The notes under the pieces were generated by a model that saw only the letters and a list, made by a program, of their open reading frames with translations, had not been told where the DNA came from and did no database searches. Both the position numbers and the translations under genes were made by a program. Below, piece by piece: positions 1-8,821 of a stretch of 64,000 nt of DNA (position 1 is the stretch's first letter; each line of letters begins with the position of its first letter). This stretch comes from a candidate division FCPU426 bacterium (GTDB lineage: Bacteria > Oederibacteriota > Muellerivitia > Muellerivitales > Muellerivitaceae): positions 62,001-126,000 of the forward strand of contig JASHNQ010000015.1 of the NCBI GenBank assembly GCA_030041545.1, given 5' to 3'.

Positions 1-645
1 CGGGCGGTATAAGGTGACCGGCCCGAATCCGGCCGTCCCGAAATTAAATTGATAGGTATAAACGGGTGGGGAACCCGCCGTAATGGAATAAACAAAAACC
101 TCGTTGGCGGCCCCACCGGACGCGTAAACGGTGGTTCCCGCCGCGTTGACCGCTACGCCGTCCGATTCCAAGCCGTTCAACTGGGTTTTACCGAAAGTCG
201 TCAGGTAAACCCCCGTCGGGTCGAATACCTCGATCTGGCCGTTTCCTGTATCGTCCAGGTACACATTGCCCGTGGCGGGATCAATGCCGTCCGTGAAAGG
301 AATATCAAAGGTGGCGCCGGAATTGAAGGTTGAAATGGTGGTCGCGGGCGCGCCGCCGTTCGTCACCCACTCTTGAAGATTGCTGCCCGCGAAGTTGAGG
401 TTGACCACCCACAGGGAACCGTTTTCGTATTGGATTCCCCTGACGCTGTTAAAATAAGCGCCGCTGCCGAGGGTCGCGAAGGCGCTGAGGGAATTGGTGG
501 GCGTGCTGGTCGGCGTGTTGGCGGGCGTGGGCGTAGGGGTCGCGTTGGGCGAGGTTAGGTTTTTCCCGCAGGCCATCGGGAATAACACGAATGGAACCGT
601 TAAAAACAGGGCAAAACCGAAAAGAGCATAAGGCGATTGCCGCAT
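1..645 (-). CDS. Propeller-type lipoprotein, C-terminus beyond the window edge
   Basis: The frame runs from ATG at 645 leftwards off the window, giving 215 residues with no stop. A hydrophobic N-terminus ends in PMACGKN, so Cys26 is a likely lipidation site. A short Thr/Pro-rich stalk (TPTPTPANTPTSTPTN) follows, then repeats of NHL/SMP-30 style (DPATGNVYLDDTGNGQIEVFD) expected of a beta-propeller. The ACGKN start recurs in the lipoproteins at 24499 and 25585, so this is a local paralogue family. It probably sits on the periplasmic or outer face of a membrane; any ligand is unknown. The family assignment rests on repeat style only. Confidence 0.7.
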   Translation of the reverse strand, partial: MRQSPYALFGFALFLTVPFVLFPMACGKNLTSPNATPTPTPANTPTSTPTNSLSAFATLGSGAYFNSVRGIQYENGSLWVVNLNFAGSNLQEWVTNGGAPATTISTFNSGATFDIPFTDGIDPATGNVYLDDTGNGQIEVFDPTGVYLTTFGKTQLNGLESDGVAVNAAGTTVYASGGAANEVFVYSITAGSPPVYTYQFNFGTAGFGPVTLYRP

Positions 646-706
646 AAAAATTCCTTAATTAAAACCCTTAAAACCTTAATAAGAATACCATACCCAAAAA
701 ATTTGT

Positions 707-1534
707 TCAGAGTCCTTCCACTCCCAGCCCGCTGCCCGTGAGCTTCAAATAAACGTCCTCCAGGTTGGGCCGCCTTTTCCACACCACGCCGGGGCGCACT
801 TCCTCCTCCACTTCCTCCCGGGCGATGTGCTTGGCGATGAGCTTTTCCGGCGAATCGATGTCCAGGATCTTGCCGTGGGAAAGGATGGCGATGCGGTCGC
901 AAAGCCGCTCCGCTTCCTCCATATAGTGGGTGCAAAGGAGGATCGCCGTCCCCTGGGAGCGGGCCTCGGTGAGGGCCTCCCACAGCATGCGCCGCACGTC
1001 CGGGTCCAGGCCCGTGGTGGGCTCGTCCAAGACCAGCACCTTGGGGTTGGAGACCAGGGCGCGCGCCACCTGCAGCCGGCGCTTCATGCCGCCCGAGAGG
1101 GCCTCCACGTTTTCCTTGGCCTTCTCCGAGAGCCCGAATTTCCCCAGCAATTCCGTGGCGCGCTTTTTCCCCTCGGCCGGGGGGATGTGGAAATAAGTGG
1201 CGTGCAGCACCAGTTGGTCGAGGGTGGAAAAGTCGCTGTCGAGCGTTTCCTCTTGGTTGCACACGCCCAGTTCCCGCCGGGCCTGCTTGGGGTCCAGGTG
1301 CACGTCGTGCCCGCCCACGAAAACCGCGCCCGAGGTCACGGGGTAAAAACCGGAGATGCACTGGATGGTGGTGGATTTGCCCGCGCCGTTGGGGCCCAAA
1401 AGGCCGAAGCACTCGCCTGCCGACACCTCGAAGGAAATGTCGTTGACGGCCTCCACGTCCTCCCCGCCCCAGCGGGATTTGTATTTCTTCGATAGGTGCC
1501 GGACTTCCAGCGGATGGGTGGGGATGAGGGTCAT
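707..1534 (-). CDS. ABC transporter ATP-binding protein (DrrA/NatA-like)
   Basis: 275 residues with all nucleotide-binding motifs: Walker A GPNGAGKS, signature LSGGMKRR, Walker B VLVLDEPTTGLDP and the H-loop of CTHYMEEAE. The C-terminus with NLEDVYLKLTG is usual for drug or ABC-2 exporter ATPases, so the likely role is to power an ABC-2 type permease. No permease gene is adjacent: the downstream gene is a lipoprotein and the upstream one a small hypothetical protein, so the partner is elsewhere or lost. The ATG at 1534 has AGGAG about nine bases upstream, and a TATAAT-type -10 lies near 1584 on the same strand. Confidence 0.93.
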   Translation of the reverse strand: MTLIPTHPLEVRHLSKKYKSRWGGEDVEAVNDISFEVSAGECFGLLGPNGAGKSTTIQCISGFYPVTSGAVFVGGHDVHLDPKQARRELGVCNQEETLDSDFSTLDQLVLHATYFHIPPAEGKKRATELLGKFGLSEKAKENVEALSGGMKRRLQVARALVSNPKVLVLDEPTTGLDPDVRRMLWEALTEARSQGTAILLCTHYMEEAERLCDRIAILSHGKILDIDSPEKLIAKHIAREEVEEEVRPGVVWKRRPNLEDVYLKLTGSGLGVEGL

Positions 1535-1578
1535 GGCGAAGGACTCCTGGAGCCATTCCTGGGTTAAAACTGGAAGGC

Positions 1579-1584
1579 ATTATA
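1579..1584 (-). promoter_or_regulatory. Candidate -10 element of the ABC ATPase gene
   Basis: Read on the minus strand this is a perfect TATAAT, about 45 bases upstream of the ATG at 1534. The hexamer 17 bases further upstream (TTACGA) is a weak -35, so the promoter call rests mainly on the -10. Confidence 0.4.
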
Positions 1585-1670
1585 CTTGCCGGGCACCGGC
1601 GTCGTAAGATAAAGCCATGGCCTATTCTGGACATCGGCTCATCCCCGCCGCGTTCCTGGCCGGCGGTCTT

Positions 1671-1750
1671 AGGGGCTCTAACAAAACCCCCCAGTTCACC
1701 CCGGAAATATGGGTTCGGGACGCCTAAAACGGGTTTTGTTAGAGGTTCTT
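1671..1750. repeat. Inverted-repeat element, 14-bp perfect arms
   Basis: CTCTAACAAAACCC at 1676-1689 is exactly inverted at 1731-1744. The flanks (AAGAACC-like on the right) resemble the outer ends of the element at 27448, so it may be a small deletion derivative of that family. The rest of the 1535-1912 gap holds no convincing gene; a 14-base match to the right end of the transposase relics (GGCCTGACCC core) lies near 1823. Confidence 0.5.
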
Positions 1751-1912
1751 AATTCCGTGGTGGGCGAGCCAAAAGGGTCTGGCCACCCTAATCCATTCCC
1801 AGCACCTAAATGGTTAATGGTGGGCCTGACCCTTTGGGGTGACCCCTTTTTGAATTGAACCGGTTCGTTTTTTCTTGAAACCCGCAATCGGGAGGGACAT
1901 AGTTCTATTTTC

Positions 1913-2176
1913 ATGAATTTCCAGTCGGACGACGGTTCGATCCAAAATTCCGATCCGGCGGCGGCCTGGAACCTCCCCTATGCCTGCCGTTGGGTTGCTT
2001 TCCAGGAATTGGTGAAGAACGATTGGTCCCAACTTTCCAAAAAATACAAGGACCCCAATGGAATGTTGAAGGAGCTCCAGGGGGACGTGGAACAGAATCT
2101 CAAACTCTCCGGACCCGCCCAGGACCTGTTCGGGCTCAAGAACGACCGGGACCCGGTCGCGGGCCTGGGGCAATAA
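1913..2176 (+). CDS. Small hypothetical protein
   Basis: 87 residues, no recognised family. The middle (DWSQLSKKYKDPNGMLKEL and onward) is hydrophilic and predicted helical, with composition more like a real soluble protein than the opposite-strand reading. There is no signal peptide or membrane segment. A GGGAGGG lies 16 bases before the ATG, too far for a good ribosome site, so the start or the whole call is uncertain. It stands alone, convergent with the M48 protease gene. Confidence 0.4.
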   Translation: MNFQSDDGSIQNSDPAAAWNLPYACRWVAFQELVKNDWSQLSKKYKDPNGMLKELQGDVEQNLKLSGPAQDLFGLKNDRDPVAGLGQ

Positions 2177-2225
2177 GGGCCTGCCCGCCTGGTAAAAACA
2201 GGGGTTGGTGCGCCATGCCCCCCGC

Positions 2226-4124
2226 TCAAAAATGGATGAACGGGGAAAACCGCATGCCGGCGTTCCGCCAATTCCCCACCACCGTCCACTTCAGCATGCC
2301 GCCCTTCTGAGCGTTGGCCTGGCCGATCTTGCCCACCACGAAGCCGGTCTTGGCCGGAAGGGTGACCTTGGCGTAGCCGGTGGGGGCCGAAGGAAGGGAG
2401 AGCCCCTGTTGGAGCTGGGCGGGGGTGTACTGGCTGGGGTCGAAATTGACCAGGTCGTTCCCTTCCACGTCCGGGTCGGCGGCGCCCGCCCCGCCCCCCC
2501 CGTCCGACGAAGGCGTGAGGACGCGGTAGAAGGTCTCATCTCCCGGGGTGCTGCCCTGGTACACGTCCTGCCCGGCCTGGTAGGTCGGTAGGGGGTTGTC
2601 GGCGTTGGCCCAATTCGCCAGGTCGCCCAGGCTTTTGGCCTCGAATTCGGTGGAATCGTGGATGGCTTGGGCGACATCCGAGTAGTTTTGCAGGGCATTT
2701 CCGGTCAGCTGTTCCCCTTCCGACAGGCCGTCCATCAAACCGGACAAATTGGAGCCCAGGGAACCGGCCCCGGCCATGGCGCCGATGCCGCTGAGGACTC
2801 GGTCCGCGTTCGAAAGCGGCTCGCCCGTGAAAAGGTCCCTGCCTTCGGCGGACTCATAGGCCCCGATGCCGATATTGACCAGCTCCACTTCCGGAATAAA
2901 AGTGGCAAGGCCCGTCAAACCCACCTTGAAGGCGTATTCCAGCCCGTCCACCGCGAATTTCCCGGCCGGGCCCAGGTTTTGGTACCACGGATAGGGCTGG
3001 TCCTGGCCCAGGTTGTCGTCCATGAAGGACTTGCTGCCCTTCGGCGCGGAAAGCTTTTCCACGGCTTCGTCGGCCGCGGCCTCCAATATCGCCTCGCGGG
3101 TAACGTGGTACTTCTGGAAATAGGCCGAGAACCGGTTCAGGGTTTGCGCAAGCTGGGCCGGCGTGATCTTGGTCCCGCTGTCCACGGCCTGCTTCATCTG
3201 GCCACAGAGGTCGGTTATTTCCGCCGCGTCCTTCTTTTCATCCCCGCTCAAGGGGGCCGGGGGCTGGTCCCCGCCATCCCCCGTGCGGATGGCCTGGAGG
3301 TCCGCCATGGCCGTCTGGAATGGCTGGGTCCCGCGGAAACCATGTCCGGGCTTGTAGCCTTTCGCCTGGAGGAACTCGAACAGGTGCTGGGCCCGCACGT
3401 CGGAGGACTTGTGGCCCTCGGTCAGGGCGTTCAGGTGCACGCCCAGGTCCGTGCCCCGCTTTTGGGCCAGGCGGTTGAAGAGGTCCACGAAGGCGTAGGG
3501 GTCGTAGCCGGCCTTGGCGGCCAAAACCGCGCCGTATTCGTCCGCGTCCTGTTCCAGTTTCTGGCCGAAGTTGGCGATGGTCATGTTGCTCCGGGCGTAG
3601 TCCGCGGCGCTGGCCGTGTCGCTTTGCCCGGAGAGCTGCCCGATCAGGACGATGCCCTTGCTTTGGGCCGAATCCATGTAGCTTTCCTGGTACACCTTGT
3701 CCGCGTGGTTCAGGTCAGCGTGGCCTATCTCATGGCCGATCACGCAGGCCAGTTCGGCCTCGTTGTGCGTCATGTTGAGCAAGCCGCGCGTGATGTCGAT
3801 TTCATGGGTCGCCCCGCTGAACCCGTTGATCTTGGCGGTCTTGAAGACCTGAAGGGTGAAATCCTTGTTAATCGCGTAGGGCTGCAGGCGGGCGAGGATT
3901 TTTTTGGCGTAGGCGTTGACGGCTTGGTCCTCCAGCGGGTCCTCCGGGTATTGGCCCAGTACCTGCGGGGTAAAAAGCTTTTGAGCGGCCCCCAGGGCCA
4001 GGCTTTTGGCGTCGGTGGGCACCCCAACCGCATTCCCCAAGTCGTCCAGGCCAAAGGCAAAGACCCCTGGGCCGATGTTTCCTAGGATCAGTACCGGTAA
4101 AAACAACCTGAGTATCCTTTTCAT
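2226..4124 (-). CDS. Secreted or periplasmic M48-family metalloprotease with C-terminal extension
   Basis: 632 residues. A signal peptide (about 1-24, ending GVFAFG) is followed by an M48 domain with the zinc motif HEIGH at 131-135 and the downstream glutamate in KLEQDADEYG near 190, as in BepA/LoiP-type proteases of envelope quality control. Residues after about 300 are an extension with no recognised domain, including a hydrophobic Gly/Ala/Ser-rich stretch around 400-480. The start is supported by AGGAGG seven bases upstream. A hairpin terminator separates it from the membrane-protein gene upstream, so it is probably transcribed alone. Metalloprotease call firm; substrate unknown. Confidence 0.9.
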   Translation of the reverse strand: MKRILRLFLPVLILGNIGPGVFAFGLDDLGNAVGVPTDAKSLALGAAQKLFTPQVLGQYPEDPLEDQAVNAYAKKILARLQPYAINKDFTLQVFKTAKINGFSGATHEIDITRGLLNMTHNEAELACVIGHEIGHADLNHADKVYQESYMDSAQSKGIVLIGQLSGQSDTASAADYARSNMTIANFGQKLEQDADEYGAVLAAKAGYDPYAFVDLFNRLAQKRGTDLGVHLNALTEGHKSSDVRAQHLFEFLQAKGYKPGHGFRGTQPFQTAMADLQAIRTGDGGDQPPAPLSGDEKKDAAEITDLCGQMKQAVDSGTKITPAQLAQTLNRFSAYFQKYHVTREAILEAAADEAVEKLSAPKGSKSFMDDNLGQDQPYPWYQNLGPAGKFAVDGLEYAFKVGLTGLATFIPEVELVNIGIGAYESAEGRDLFTGEPLSNADRVLSGIGAMAGAGSLGSNLSGLMDGLSEGEQLTGNALQNYSDVAQAIHDSTEFEAKSLGDLANWANADNPLPTYQAGQDVYQGSTPGDETFYRVLTPSSDGGGGAGAADPDVEGNDLVNFDPSQYTPAQLQQGLSLPSAPTGYAKVTLPAKTGFVVGKIGQANAQKGGMLKWTVVGNWRNAGMRFSPFIHF

Positions 4125-4142
4125 ATTCGTACCTCCTCAATA

Positions 4143-4176
4143 TAAAAGGCGGACCCCCCGAAGGGCCCGCCCGTTT
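4143..4176 (-). terminator. Rho-independent terminator of the Yip1-like gene
   Basis: On the minus strand GGCGGGCCC and GGGTCCGCC form a nine-pair stem (one G-U) around a short TTCGG-containing loop, followed by TTTT. It lies between the stop at 4192 and the protease start at 4124. Confidence 0.75.
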
Positions 4177-4191
4177 TGGGAATAGGTGTTC

Positions 4192-5256
4192 TTAGAACCC
4201 GATGCTTTTGATGGCGCCCCCGACCGCGTTATTGACCGCGTTCCCCACCACGTCGTTCTTGGGGGGGGTGGGCGTGGCCGCCGCGGCCTGGGATGAATTA
4301 TCACCCGCGGAGGAATCGGCGGGGGCGTTCCCGCCATCCGGCGCGGCCTGGGAATTGTCGGCCTCCTCGGAAGCTTGAGACGAAGCCGTGGATGTGGATT
4401 TGGCCTTGTGTTTCTTGGCCGTCTTCACCGGCGTCGGGGCCGCTTCGGCGGGGGTCGGCGGGGGCGGGGCAGCCGCTTGCGCCGCCGCCATCGGCGTGGG
4501 CGCGATGGCCTGCGCCGTAGGCGCGGCAGGGGGATTGGCCTTTTCGGCGATCGCGGCCGTGGAGGAACCGCTTCCATTATGATCATCATAAGTGGGGTGA
4601 TGGAGCAGCAAGGCCATCAAACCCAGGCCCGCGGCCCCGTTCACCCCCAGCCAAAGCGCCGCGAAAGCCCAACCAATCAACCAAAAGGGGAGCCCCATCG
4701 CCACCGCTAAAACAACCGCGCCCAGCACCGCCGAGCCGACGGCCTGGCCCCTTTCGATCCTCAGGACGTTTTCATAGGCGATCACCAGGTAGATGATGAA
4801 AACGGCCACGGACAACAGGCTTCCGAAGCCGGGAATGACGCTGGTCAGGCCCGAGACGCAGAGGGCGAAAAGGATGGGGCGGATTCGTTTGGCTTCGTCC
4901 TTACCGGTAAGCCATTTGTAAGCGGCGGCGAAGGCCCATGTTCCCAAATAGTAGAGAAGGTATTGGCCGGCCAGCCAACAAACGAATTCCACCGCGATCC
5001 AGGCCGGTAAAAAGACCAGCGCCTTCCCCAGGGTGAAAAGCCCGAAGGTTAAAACGTAAAAGACGGTGAGGAGGACCCAGACCAGGAAGGTGCTCGACAT
5101 GCCCAGCAGGTAGGCGCCGGCCTCGTTTTCTTTTTTATCCAGCGACTTGAAATAATCAGCCGGGTGAAGGACCATCTGCCGGAAGTTTTCCCGCCTGTCC
5201 TTCCAAAACGCCGCGGTAAAAACCCCCTGGAAAAATAATTTTAAATAACCGCCCAT
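4192..5256 (-). CDS. Multi-spanning membrane protein, Yip1-like, with Ala/Pro-rich tail
   Basis: 354 residues. The N-terminus (HPADYFKSLDKKE) and following hydrophobic helices between about 50 and 215 resemble bacterial Yip1-domain proteins, which begin with a similar amphipathic segment. From about 240 the chain is a hydrophilic Ala/Pro/Thr-rich tail with a KKHKAKS basic patch, ending in a small Gly/Asn motif. It is monocistronic, with a terminator directly downstream. Role unknown; Yip1 assignment moderate. Confidence 0.65.
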   Translation of the reverse strand: MGGYLKLFFQGVFTAAFWKDRRENFRQMVLHPADYFKSLDKKENEAGAYLLGMSSTFLVWVLLTVFYVLTFGLFTLGKALVFLPAWIAVEFVCWLAGQYLLYYLGTWAFAAAYKWLTGKDEAKRIRPILFALCVSGLTSVIPGFGSLLSVAVFIIYLVIAYENVLRIERGQAVGSAVLGAVVLAVAMGLPFWLIGWAFAALWLGVNGAAGLGLMALLLHHPTYDDHNGSGSSTAAIAEKANPPAAPTAQAIAPTPMAAAQAAAPPPPTPAEAAPTPVKTAKKHKAKSTSTASSQASEEADNSQAAPDGGNAPADSSAGDNSSQAAAATPTPPKNDVVGNAVNNAVGGAIKSIGF

Positions 5257-5601
5257 GGCCGCCTCCTGAAATAAGGTGATTTAAAATGGAATCGAAAAGT
5301 GGAGCGGCAAGACGTTATTAAAATGTCGCAAAAATATCAACCTCTAATTTTGCCAAAAACGATTTTTGTTCGAAAACCATGGCCCAAAAAATTTCACCCT
5401 TGGAATGAAAAAACCCCCGATCCACGGAAGAGCCTTACTGCCGCCCTCCGAAGCCGGTAAAATCCCTCTTCATCGCCGGGGATCCCGGTTTTGCCGGAAA
5501 ACGCCCCTTTTTATATGACAATTCCCTGTTGGTTTTGTTTTCCGGTTTATACTGTATCCTCAATGCGAGGTTCTTTTGACGAAGGCCCGGGGGCGCATCC
5601 C
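5257..5601. other. Intergenic region between divergent genes
   Basis: 345 bases between the minus-strand Yip1-like gene and the plus-strand STAS gene. A TATACT at 5548-5553 could be a -10 for the STAS gene, but no good -35 is placed for it. Nothing else was recognised. Confidence 0.4.
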
Positions 5602-5982
5602 ATGGAAAGTATTTCGATCGAAGTGGTCCACCACCACCTGAAGCCGGACACCGTCACCCTGCGCATCGTGGGTTTCCTTTACGCCCATACCCTGGACCAC
5701 TTGGAAAAAACCCTCCAATCCGTCCTGTCTGCGGACAGGAAAAAGCTGGTCTTCGACCTTTCCGAGACCAATTACATCAGCAGCGGCGGTTGGGCTATGA
5801 TCATCGCTTTCCTCCACCGTATCCGGGGGGACGGTGGAGGGCTGGCTTTGACGGGCATGAAGCCCGAGGTTTACGATTCCTATGAACTGCTGGAATTCGA
5901 TAAAGTCCTGAAGTCCTTCCCCACCGTCGAAGCCGCCCTCAAGGATGATTTCGCCAGCCCCACCGGCAAGGCCCAAAAATAA
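5602..5982 (+). CDS. STAS-domain protein (anti-sigma-factor antagonist type)
   Basis: 126 residues from the ATG at 5602; an in-frame ATG at 5563 would add 13 residues. The fold pattern matches SpoIIAA-like STAS proteins: strand, then LVFDLSETNYISSGGWAMII, where SSGG occupies the position of the phosphorylatable serine loop, then a helix and a final strand. Such proteins switch partners by Ser phosphorylation to release sigma factors or signalling phosphatases. No kinase or phosphatase gene is adjacent, so the partner is unknown. A possible -10 (TATACT) ends at 5553, which would put transcription start close to 5560. Confidence 0.85.
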   Translation: MESISIEVVHHHLKPDTVTLRIVGFLYAHTLDHLEKTLQSVLSADRKKLVFDLSETNYISSGGWAMIIAFLHRIRGDGGGLALTGMKPEVYDSYELLEFDKVLKSFPTVEAALKDDFASPTGKAQK

Positions 5983-6304
5983 AAATCCTTTTTCAATCAT
6001 CATCGGCGCCTTTTGTGTAACTTTTTTGGCTCGATCAGGAAGTTTTAACTGAATTTTAACAATCGCAATTTCATTTAAGAAAAAACACTAAAATCCTTCC
6101 GCCCTGAAATCGTTTCCAATCGGAAGAAGCTCCGTTAAACCAATGATTGACAATTATTATTCAATTAATTATTTGGCGCCGAAACTCAACTGATGTTCTA
6201 AAAATAAGCCTAGAAAAAATCACATCACCTTCGTTAATTGCTTGAACTTCAAGGCCCTTTCCTGGTAAAAAAGGGCCCTTATTATTGGGCAATTGGAGGT
6301 AAAA
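5983..6304. other. AT-rich intergenic region
   Basis: 322 bases without a supported gene. It is clearly AT-richer than the flanks around 6040-6230 and ends in the hairpin described next, so it probably holds the promoter of the NHL gene. Confidence 0.4.
6251..6280 (+). terminator. Hairpin upstream of the NHL gene, possible terminator or leader structure
   Basis: AAGGCCCTTT pairs with AAAGGGCCCTT (one bulged base) and is followed by TTATTATT. It lies just before the ribosome site of the gene at 6305, so it could end upstream transcription or act as a leader hairpin. Confidence 0.35.
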
Positions 6305-7570
6305 ATGGGCAAAACCTTATGGGTCGTTGTTTTTTCCACGTGTTTTTTACCGGTGTTTAGCTCCTGCCAAAACAAATCCTATCCTCTCAATCCAGGCGCG
6401 CCTTCCTTCACTTTGTTATTCCCCCCGCTGTTTTTCCAATGGGGCAGCGAAGGCTCGGGTAATGGTCAATTTGACAACCCTGTGGACGTGGCTGTGGATT
6501 CCTCGGGAAATGTTTACGTAGCGGATGATCAAAATTATCGGATTGAAAAATTTGATTCCAATGGCAATTACCTGACTCAATGGCAAGACGAAGCTGAAGG
6601 CCAAAAGTATACAACGTGTGGACCTGCTGCAGTGGCAGTGGATTCCTCAGGGAATGTTTACGCAACGAATGACTGCAGCGAACAGGTGGAAAAATTCAAT
6701 TCCTATGGCAATTCCTTGACCCAATGGGGAGGTGGTGGCACCGGTAATGGACAATTTAGTTCTCCTCAGGGGATTGCAGTGGATTCCGCCGGGAATGTGT
6801 ACGTAGCAGATGCCGGCAATTATCGGATTGAAAAATTTAATTCCAACGGAAATTACCTGACCAAATGGGGAAGCGAAGGCACGGACAGCGGACAATTTAG
6901 AAGTCCTATTGGAGTGGCCGTGGATTCCTTAATCAATGTGTACGTGGTGGATTCGAGTAACAACCGAGTGGAAAAATTCAATTCCAACGGGAATTACCTG
7001 GCCCAATGGGGAAACAGCGGCACCGGCAACGGACAATTTAATACTCCTTTGGGAGTTGCGGCGGATCCCTGGGGGAATATCTATGTGACGGATTATGGCA
7101 ACAACCGATTGGAAAAATTCGATTCCAACGGGAATTACCTGGCCCAATGGGGCAGCCAAGGCACGGGCCCCGAGCAATTCAGTGATCCTCGGGGAGCGGC
7201 AGCAGATTCATCGGGGGATTTGTACGTGGCAGATTCAGGCAACAACCGGATTCAAAAAATCACCCTTCCGCCCGTTTTCAACGCTTTAAACCCGGGCAAC
7301 CTGAAAGTTTATCCCAACCCCGTGCAGGGCGGCGAGGACCTCCAATTCGCTTTCGTGCTGAACGCTTCCGCTGGTTTTTCCATCACTGTCAAGGACGAAA
7401 CAGGCAATGAGGTCATGCAATACCAGGGGCCGGGAGAATCGGGCGAAAACCTTTTGCAATGGAACGGCGTTCCCACAACGGCGGGCTATTCGATGAGTTA
7501 TGGCTCCTACTACGCGATATTCAACTCGGGAAGTTCGGCGTCAACGGTTGGGTTTGCCTATTCCCCTTAA
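6305..7570 (+). CDS. NHL-repeat beta-propeller lipoprotein with C-terminal FlgD/sorting-like domain
   Basis: 421 residues. GGAGGT four bases upstream decides for the ATG at 6305 over an in-frame TTG at 6293. The signal peptide ends VFSSCQN, so lipidation is likely. Six NHL repeats follow, each about 45 residues of the form QWG..GTGNGQF..P.GVAVDSSGNVYVAD..N.RIEKF. After the propeller comes KVYPNPVQGG and a small beta domain (DETGNEVMQY...LLQWNG), as in FlgD-Ig or type-A secretion-system C-terminal domains. The next gene encodes a PorV-like protein, so surface delivery through such a system is possible but unproven. Confidence 0.85.
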   Translation: MGKTLWVVVFSTCFLPVFSSCQNKSYPLNPGAPSFTLLFPPLFFQWGSEGSGNGQFDNPVDVAVDSSGNVYVADDQNYRIEKFDSNGNYLTQWQDEAEGQKYTTCGPAAVAVDSSGNVYATNDCSEQVEKFNSYGNSLTQWGGGGTGNGQFSSPQGIAVDSAGNVYVADAGNYRIEKFNSNGNYLTKWGSEGTDSGQFRSPIGVAVDSLINVYVVDSSNNRVEKFNSNGNYLAQWGNSGTGNGQFNTPLGVAADPWGNIYVTDYGNNRLEKFDSNGNYLAQWGSQGTGPEQFSDPRGAAADSSGDLYVADSGNNRIQKITLPPVFNALNPGNLKVYPNPVQGGEDLQFAFVLNASAGFSITVKDETGNEVMQYQGPGESGENLLQWNGVPTTAGYSMSYGSYYAIFNSGSSASTVGFAYSP

Positions 7571-7658
7571 GATTCCTTGGTATGAATTTGGCTACAAATC
7601 CCGGAAAGAGCCGGGAGGTTTTGTTGCCGTCTCTTTAAAATCAAGGAACAAAATTGAA

Positions 7659-8549
7659 ATGAAAAAATATACAGGCTTTTTGTTGGGCTGGCTGCTGGCT
7701 TCCGCTCTCCCCCTGATGGCGGGCCCGGCGGCGTACTTGGATTTCGATCCCGGCGCCCGGCCCGCGGGAATGGGCTCCGCCTTCACGTCCGTGGCCGACG
7801 ACGCCAACGCGCCCTTGTTCAACCCGGCGGGCTTGTCCCTGATGGGCTTGAACCTCACGGAAGCGACCGTTTCGGCGGGTTTCCTGCCCCTGGACCGCCT
7901 CAATGATTTCTTGGGCGCCTGCCAGCAACTGCCGCCGTACGATTACTTGGGTTTTTACGTCAACCATTACCAGGCGAACGGCTTGCTTGGGTTTAACGCT
8001 ATTGGGGTTCCAGCCCCAGCCACCAGCGATTTGAACCTGGCCTTTGGCGGCGGCTATGCGCGCGACCTCGGCTACTATTTCAAGGTGGGGGTGGGAGCCA
8101 GCTTTATTTACGAAAACCTGGCGGGCGTTAATGCCAGGGGCTTTGGGGGCCTCGATCTCGGCCTCCTTTATGTCCCCTCGGTCATGGAGGACTTGACGCT
8201 GGGGGCCTCCGCGCTCCACTTGGGCGGGTTTTTAAGCTGGGTTGGAGGCCCGTCAGAGGCGGTGGCCGGCGATTACAGGGTGGGGATCAGCAACCGATTC
8301 TTCGAAAAAATACTGCTTTTAAGCTACGACGCGGAGTGGCAGGGAGGCGCGCCTTTCATCCTTCTCCACCATTTCGGCGCCGAAGTTACCCCCTGGAGTT
8401 TCATGGCCTTGCGCGCGGGGCTGGACAATGGGAACCCGACCCTGGGGGCCACGGCGAAATTTTTGAACTACGGCCTGGATTATGCTTATGAGTTCAACCC
8501 CGACGGCTTTGGCGACATCCAGAGGATCAGCGCCGGGCTTTTCTTTTGA
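7659..8549 (+). CDS. PorV/PorQ-family outer-membrane protein
   Basis: 296 residues from ATG 7659, preceded by AAGGA. A signal peptide ends near MAGPAA. The mature start contains the diagnostic segment GARPAGMGSAFTSVADDANA and then FNPAGL, typical of PorV/UPF0164 proteins of the FadL-like barrel class, and the chain ends in Phe. In Bacteroidetes PorV shuttles type IX cargo; in other phyla the same family occurs without a known system. It lies 88 bases after the NHL lipoprotein with a sorting-like C-terminus and is likely co-transcribed. Confidence 0.85.
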   Translation: MKKYTGFLLGWLLASALPLMAGPAAYLDFDPGARPAGMGSAFTSVADDANAPLFNPAGLSLMGLNLTEATVSAGFLPLDRLNDFLGACQQLPPYDYLGFYVNHYQANGLLGFNAIGVPAPATSDLNLAFGGGYARDLGYYFKVGVGASFIYENLAGVNARGFGGLDLGLLYVPSVMEDLTLGASALHLGGFLSWVGGPSEAVAGDYRVGISNRFFEKILLLSYDAEWQGGAPFILLHHFGAEVTPWSFMALRAGLDNGNPTLGATAKFLNYGLDYAYEFNPDGFGDIQRISAGLFF

Positions 8550-8601
8550 TGCTGTTTGAATATTTGGTAGCGAGTCATTTTAAATATTTTGGTTTTATTA
8601 C

Positions 8602-8753
8602 TGTCATTGCGAGGGCTGGTCCCCGAATAGGGGACTGGTCCTGCCCGAAGCAACCCCAGTTAAAATATGCCTATTCCAAAGAAGATTATTTTGGAACTGA
8701 GGTTGCTTCGTCATAAACAGCCACCTATTCGGCGGCTATTCCTCGCAATGACA
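8602..8753. repeat. MITE-like palindromic element, copy A
   Basis: Starts TGTCATTGCGAGG and ends with its exact inverse. Inside are CAACC...TTGGAACTGAGGTTGC stem arms and GCCACCTATTCGGCGGC. Related copies lie at 28173-28362, 53123-53254 (right end missing) and 59010-59032 (tip only). It has no coding capacity. Confidence 0.85.
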
Positions 8754-8797
8754 CACAAACTTTTACTACCGAGGATTTGACGCCAAGGCGGACATTC

Positions 8798-8821
8798 ATG
8801 AACTTGGAATTTAAATTTTGA
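8798..8821 (+). CDS. Seven-codon leader frame overlapping the TPR gene start
   Basis: ATG with AAGGCGG six bases upstream reads MNLEFKF and stops at TGA 8819-8821, which overlaps the TTG start of the next gene. Either this is a translationally coupled leader, or one T is missing in the TTTT run and the two frames are one gene with a longer signal peptide. Confidence 0.3.
   Translation: MNLEFKF

Noticed and set aside
2658-4085. 475-residue plus-strand frame opposite the M48 protease
   Set aside because: Antisense artefact; the minus frame has HEIGH, a signal peptide and a strong ribosome site.
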